In this document: positions 49,207 to 52,074 of the stretch, piece by piece
Layout of the letters: each line of letters begins with the position of its first letter
Position numbering within the stretch: position 1 is the first letter of the stretch
Assembly (NCBI GenBank): GCA_937891975.1
Contig: CALAUA010000003.1
Span: 1 to 52,074 of the forward strand
Length of the DNA stretch: 52,074 nt
Source: an uncultured Bacteroidales bacterium
GTDB taxonomy: Bacteria; Bacteroidota; Bacteroidia; Bacteroidales; Paludibacteraceae
Direction: 5' to 3'
Notes under the pieces: model-generated
Told to the model about the DNA's origin: nothing
Database searches by the model: none
Seen by the model: the letters and a program-made list of their open reading frames with translations, nothing else
Translations under genes and position numbers: made by a program

Positions 49207-49977
49207 ATGAAAAAGATTTTTATAGCGTTACTGGCACTAGGTTGCTTAGTAGCGTGTACGCCAAAGAAAACAGCGTATGAAAAATTCACCGAACTATACA
49301 ATACGGTGGATGCCCAATTGGAAGAAATAGATGACATCGCGACAAGGGACTCTATCATTGACGACTTTATCGCACAAGGATATGCCCTACTTATCGAAGA
49401 AGTGGCAGATGAGACATCAGATTCCATCGTTGTAAGTATGTTCTACATGTTTAGTCCAGAGCAGAAAGCAGAGTTATTTGCAACTATACCTGCAGAGCGT
49501 CTTGAGATGCCTATCTTAGCACCTATCTACGAGGAATATCAAATAGAATTGCTCACTTCAGCTGGTAATCCATATATAGAAATTGTTTCCCTACAAACAG
49601 ATGGTACTGCATTGGCACTGAGCGAATTAGTAGGCAAAACAGATTATGTATTAGTAGATTTCTGGGCTTCGTGGTGCGGACCATGCCGTAGATTGATGCC
49701 TGTACTCAAGGAGTTATACGAATCGTATCACCCATCAGGCAAATTGGAGATATTAGGTGTGAGTTGCGACCGTGATGAGGCAGCATGGCTGAAGGCAATA
49801 GAAGAAGATGAACTGCCATGGTTGCATATCCGTGACCAACGTACAGAGGAGTATAATCCATGTGATAAATATGGTATATCTGCTATCCCAACGACTATTC
49901 TGATTAATCGTGAGGGAGTGATTGTAGCTCGTAACCCTAGCGAGGCAGAACTAGAGATGATTTTAGTGGGAGAGTGA
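49207..49977 (+). CDS. Thioredoxin-like (TlpA/AhpC-TSA) lipoprotein
   Basis: 256 residues. Lipobox LVAC at 14-17, so probably lipid-anchored facing the periplasm. An N-terminal helical region (about 20-125) precedes a thioredoxin fold with WCGPC at 156-160 and a cis-Pro loop AIPTT near 229. Likely a thiol reductase for disulfide repair or cytochrome maturation. The fold layout is common in Bacteroidota. Preceded and followed by heptamer DNA; terminator downstream. Confidence 0.88.
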   Translation: MKKIFIALLALGCLVACTPKKTAYEKFTELYNTVDAQLEEIDDIATRDSIIDDFIAQGYALLIEEVADETSDSIVVSMFYMFSPEQKAELFATIPAERLEMPILAPIYEEYQIELLTSAGNPYIEIVSLQTDGTALALSELVGKTDYVLVDFWASWCGPCRRLMPVLKELYESYHPSGKLEILGVSCDRDEAAWLKAIEEDELPWLHIRDQRTEEYNPCDKYGISAIPTTILINREGVIVARNPSEAELEMILVGE

Positions 49978-50007
49978 GTAGAGAATAGAGATAAAAGAGT
50001 AGAGATA

Positions 50008-50043
50008 AGAGTACTGAAAGGGATATTTCAGTACTCTTTTTTT
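50008..50043 (+). terminator. Terminator after the thioredoxin-like gene
   Basis: AGAGTACTGAAA (50008-50019), loop GGGATA, TTTCAGTACTCT (50026-50037), then seven T. A heptamer array (GTAGAGA, TAAAAGA) precedes it. Confidence 0.88.
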
Positions 50044-50051
50044 GCGTAAAT

Positions 50052-50082
50052 TTGCATATATGCAAAAAAAGTAGTATCTTTG
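50052..50082 (+). promoter_or_regulatory. Promoter of the acyl-CoA ligase gene
   Basis: TTG at 50052-50054, 20-base spacer containing the palindrome GCATATATGC, then TATCTTTG at 50075-50082; about 35 bases before the ATG. Confidence 0.75.
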
Positions 50083-50116
50083 CAAGCTAAAAGTCGTAAT
50101 AACACAAAAATACAAT

Positions 50117-52018
50117 ATGGAAAATAGAACAACTATCATTGATTTTGTCGAAAAATATACTCACGAGTATAGCGAAATGACTTTTCTTCGCGAAAAAGTA
50201 GATGGAGTGTGGAGAGAAACATCTTTCCGCGAAACACGCGAAGAAGCATACCGCATAGGTGCAGGATTGGTACAACTTGGCCTGCATAAAGGTGATAAAG
50301 TGTCCCTACTCTCTCAAGGTCGCAATTTATGGATTACTAGTGAGTTGGGAATCTTATATGCAGGAGGCGTGAACGTTCCCCTGAGTATCAAACTCACCGA
50401 AAGTACTGATTTGCTATTTCGTATTCAGCATTCAGATTCGCGTTTTGTGGTTGTTAGCGAGCAACAGTTGCCAAAAATTCGTAGCATTATTGGGGAGTGC
50501 CCCAAAGTGGAGAAGGTTATTGTGCTTGACCCATTACCCTCCTATGAGCCCAACGAAATGCCTATCAGCGAGGTAATTGCTATGGGCGAGGCATACTTGA
50601 AGGAGCATAGTGAAGAATTTAAGGCCCTTTATGAGTCGGTTCAGCCAGATGATTATGCCAATATCAGCTACACATCGGGTACGACTGCCGATCCTAAAGG
50701 TATTTTGCTCACTCACCGCAATTATACAGCGAACGTGGAGCAAGGTGCCAGTGTCATATCCTGCAACAAAGGCGATGTGATGCTCATTATACTGCCTCTT
50801 GACCACTGCTTTGCACACGTGGCTGGCTTCTATACGATGATGTACTACGGAGGTAGTATTGCCACTGTGCCAACGGGCAAAACAGCCATTGCTACACTCA
50901 AGAACATCCCTATTGCCATCAAAGAAGTGCGCCCAATGCTGATGCTCTCTGTTCCTGCTTTGGCACGTAATTTCCGTAAGAACATAGAAACAAGTATCAA
51001 AGCCAAAGGCAAAATAGTAGAGCGTCTTTATGAGTTTGCACTCAACAATGCGATTCAATACAATAAGGAGTATTGGAACCGTGGTGGATGGCAAGCATGG
51101 CGTTGGCCATTGGTAAAACTGTTTGACAAAATCATCTTCAAAGCAGTACGCGAAGGTTTTGGTGGACGTATGAGGTTCTTTGTAGGTGGTGGAGCACTGC
51201 TTGACATTGAGTTGCAACGCTATTTTTGTGCGGTGGGTATGCCTATGTTCCAAGGTTACGGACTTAGCGAAGCTACACCTATCATTTGTGCCAACTCAAT
51301 GGGACATGCTGTATTTGGTTCGAGTGGTCGCATCGTTAAGCCCCTTGATTTGAAGATTTGCGATGAAGAGGGCAATGAAGTGCCACATGGACAAAAAGGT
51401 GAGATTGTCATCCGTGGCGAAAACGTGATGGCGGGCTATTGGAAGAACCCAGGCTCCACAGCCAAGACTGTGGTAGATGGCTGGCTGCATACAGGCGATA
51501 TGGGTTACGTGACCGACAAGCACCCTGGTTATTTGTGGGTAGTAGGACGCTTCAAATCGCTACTTATCAGTGCCGATGGCGAGAAATACAGTCCAGAGGG
51601 CTTCGAGGATAGCCTTACCGATGGTAGCAAGTATATCGAACAAGTGATTCTTCATAACAACCAAGACCCTTATACTATGGTACTCATCGTGCCGAACAAA
51701 GATGCGTTGAAGGAATACATAAAGAGTAAAGGGATGGATTACAAGACCTTAGAAGGAAAAAAAGCAATGCTTCAGAAGATTCAAGACGAGGTGAACGAGT
51801 ACCGCAATGGTAAGTTTGCAGGTATGTTCCCTGAGATGTGGTTGCCTAAAGCAATTGCCGTATTGCCAGAAGCATTCACTGAGCAAAACCATATGGTGAA
51901 CTCCACCATGAAGATTGTACGGGGTAAGGTAGAGGAATACTATGCTGATCGCATTGCATATGCCTATACCCTTGAAGGAAAGGAATTGATGAACGAGAAG
52001 AATATCGCTTCGCTATAG
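50117..52018 (+). CDS. Long-chain fatty acid-CoA ligase (AMP-forming)
   Basis: Activates fatty acids with ATP and CoA at the membrane. 633 residues: the P-loop SYTSGTTADPKG near 183-194, GYGLSEATP near 380-388, motif WLHTGDMG near 455 and the hinge region GRFKSLLISADGEKYSPEG near 477-495 (catalytic Lys-type GxK further on in STMKIVRGKV). Length is normal for FACL proteins. The last residues IASL and the TAG stop arise from a CGCTTCGCTATAG repeat. The operon direction continues out of the window. Confidence 0.93.
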   Translation: MENRTTIIDFVEKYTHEYSEMTFLREKVDGVWRETSFRETREEAYRIGAGLVQLGLHKGDKVSLLSQGRNLWITSELGILYAGGVNVPLSIKLTESTDLLFRIQHSDSRFVVVSEQQLPKIRSIIGECPKVEKVIVLDPLPSYEPNEMPISEVIAMGEAYLKEHSEEFKALYESVQPDDYANISYTSGTTADPKGILLTHRNYTANVEQGASVISCNKGDVMLIILPLDHCFAHVAGFYTMMYYGGSIATVPTGKTAIATLKNIPIAIKEVRPMLMLSVPALARNFRKNIETSIKAKGKIVERLYEFALNNAIQYNKEYWNRGGWQAWRWPLVKLFDKIIFKAVREGFGGRMRFFVGGGALLDIELQRYFCAVGMPMFQGYGLSEATPIICANSMGHAVFGSSGRIVKPLDLKICDEEGNEVPHGQKGEIVIRGENVMAGYWKNPGSTAKTVVDGWLHTGDMGYVTDKHPGYLWVVGRFKSLLISADGEKYSPEGFEDSLTDGSKYIEQVILHNNQDPYTMVLIVPNKDALKEYIKSKGMDYKTLEGKKAMLQKIQDEVNEYRNGKFAGMFPEMWLPKAIAVLPEAFTEQNHMVNSTMKIVRGKVEEYYADRIAYAYTLEGKELMNEKNIASL

Positions 52019-52074
52019 GTTAGTGTTTAGTGAACGCTTCGCTACTGTTTAGTGTTTAGTGAACGCTTCGCTAC
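52005..52074. repeat. GTTTAGT / GCTTCGC hairpin array at the right window edge
   Basis: Two copies of the same 29-base unit seen at 47390-47530, cut by the window end. The array starts inside the final codons of the ligase gene. Confidence 0.9.

Noticed and set aside
50534..51253. 239-residue antisense frame in the acyl-CoA ligase gene
   Set aside because: Shadow of a well-supported AMP-binding enzyme; composition is histidine/cysteine-rich, as expected of reverse frames.

Overview
The window looks like a chromosomal segment of a Bacteroidota bacterium, most likely Bacteroidales. The reasons are repeated promoters of the TTG-N19/20-TAnnTTTG type, a Bacteroidota-style gene set (DUF4835, DUF4831, four-helix-bundle-suffix protein, CotH-like protein, HpnH-like radical SAM protein, short RecQ), secreted proteins with type IX-like C-terminal tails, and large InlB-repeat surface proteins. 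I cannot name the species from the sequence alone.

Layout. 1-1.2 kb: the end of an unknown gene, tRNA-His, tRNA-Gly and RNase P RNA. 1.2-3.1 kb: a secreted GH13 amylase. 3.2-7.1 kb: a decayed gene remnant, then two paralogous lipoproteins behind a long leader. 7.3-13 kb: housekeeping genes (rubrerythrin, LpxL-like acyltransferase, RecN, an acidic small protein, CdsA, RarA). 13.1-24.6 kb, minus strand: a four-helix-bundle/zinc-ribbon protein, a small C-terminally anchored protein and two very large surface proteins. 24.9-26.5 kb: a HipBA-type toxin-antitoxin operon with operator. 27.1-28.2 kb: a truncated, oppositely oriented relative of one surface gene. 28.7-28.9 kb: a small transcription unit. 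29-38 kb: secreted nuclease, DUF4835, AroE, DUF4831, TilS, CotH-like protein and GltX. 38-48.5 kb: RecQ, DUF2520 protein, M20 peptidase, a 6S-like RNA, FadL-like porin, TrpS, O-methyltransferase, UbiA prenyltransferase and radical SAM protein. 48.6-52 kb: ferritin, thioredoxin-like lipoprotein and acyl-CoA ligase.

The most unusual property is a repeat system spread over the whole window. Many intergenic gaps are filled with heptanucleotide arrays: different 7-base words, same period. These are interleaved with small hairpins whose stems change but stay paired. The same material lies inside many protein-coding genes without breaking the frame. It encodes a recurring peptide (core LEDASLQNG) in RecQ (twice), AroE and in related form DUF4831, other hairpin- or heptamer-coded inserts in the M20 peptidase, O-methyltransferase, UbiA protein, RarA, RecN, TilS and FadL-like protein, and several C-termini and stop codons.

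The second notable system is a possible N-terminal exchange switch. The large surface gene at 21,072-24,587 (minus) and the truncated gene at 27,148-28,224 (plus) share a 32-bp identical start region and a 25-bp identical in-frame internal word, both in inverted orientation. The hipBA operon sits between them. Inversion across the 25-bp repeats would swap the two N-terminal regions in frame. Both systems are read directly from sequence repeats; their activity is inference.
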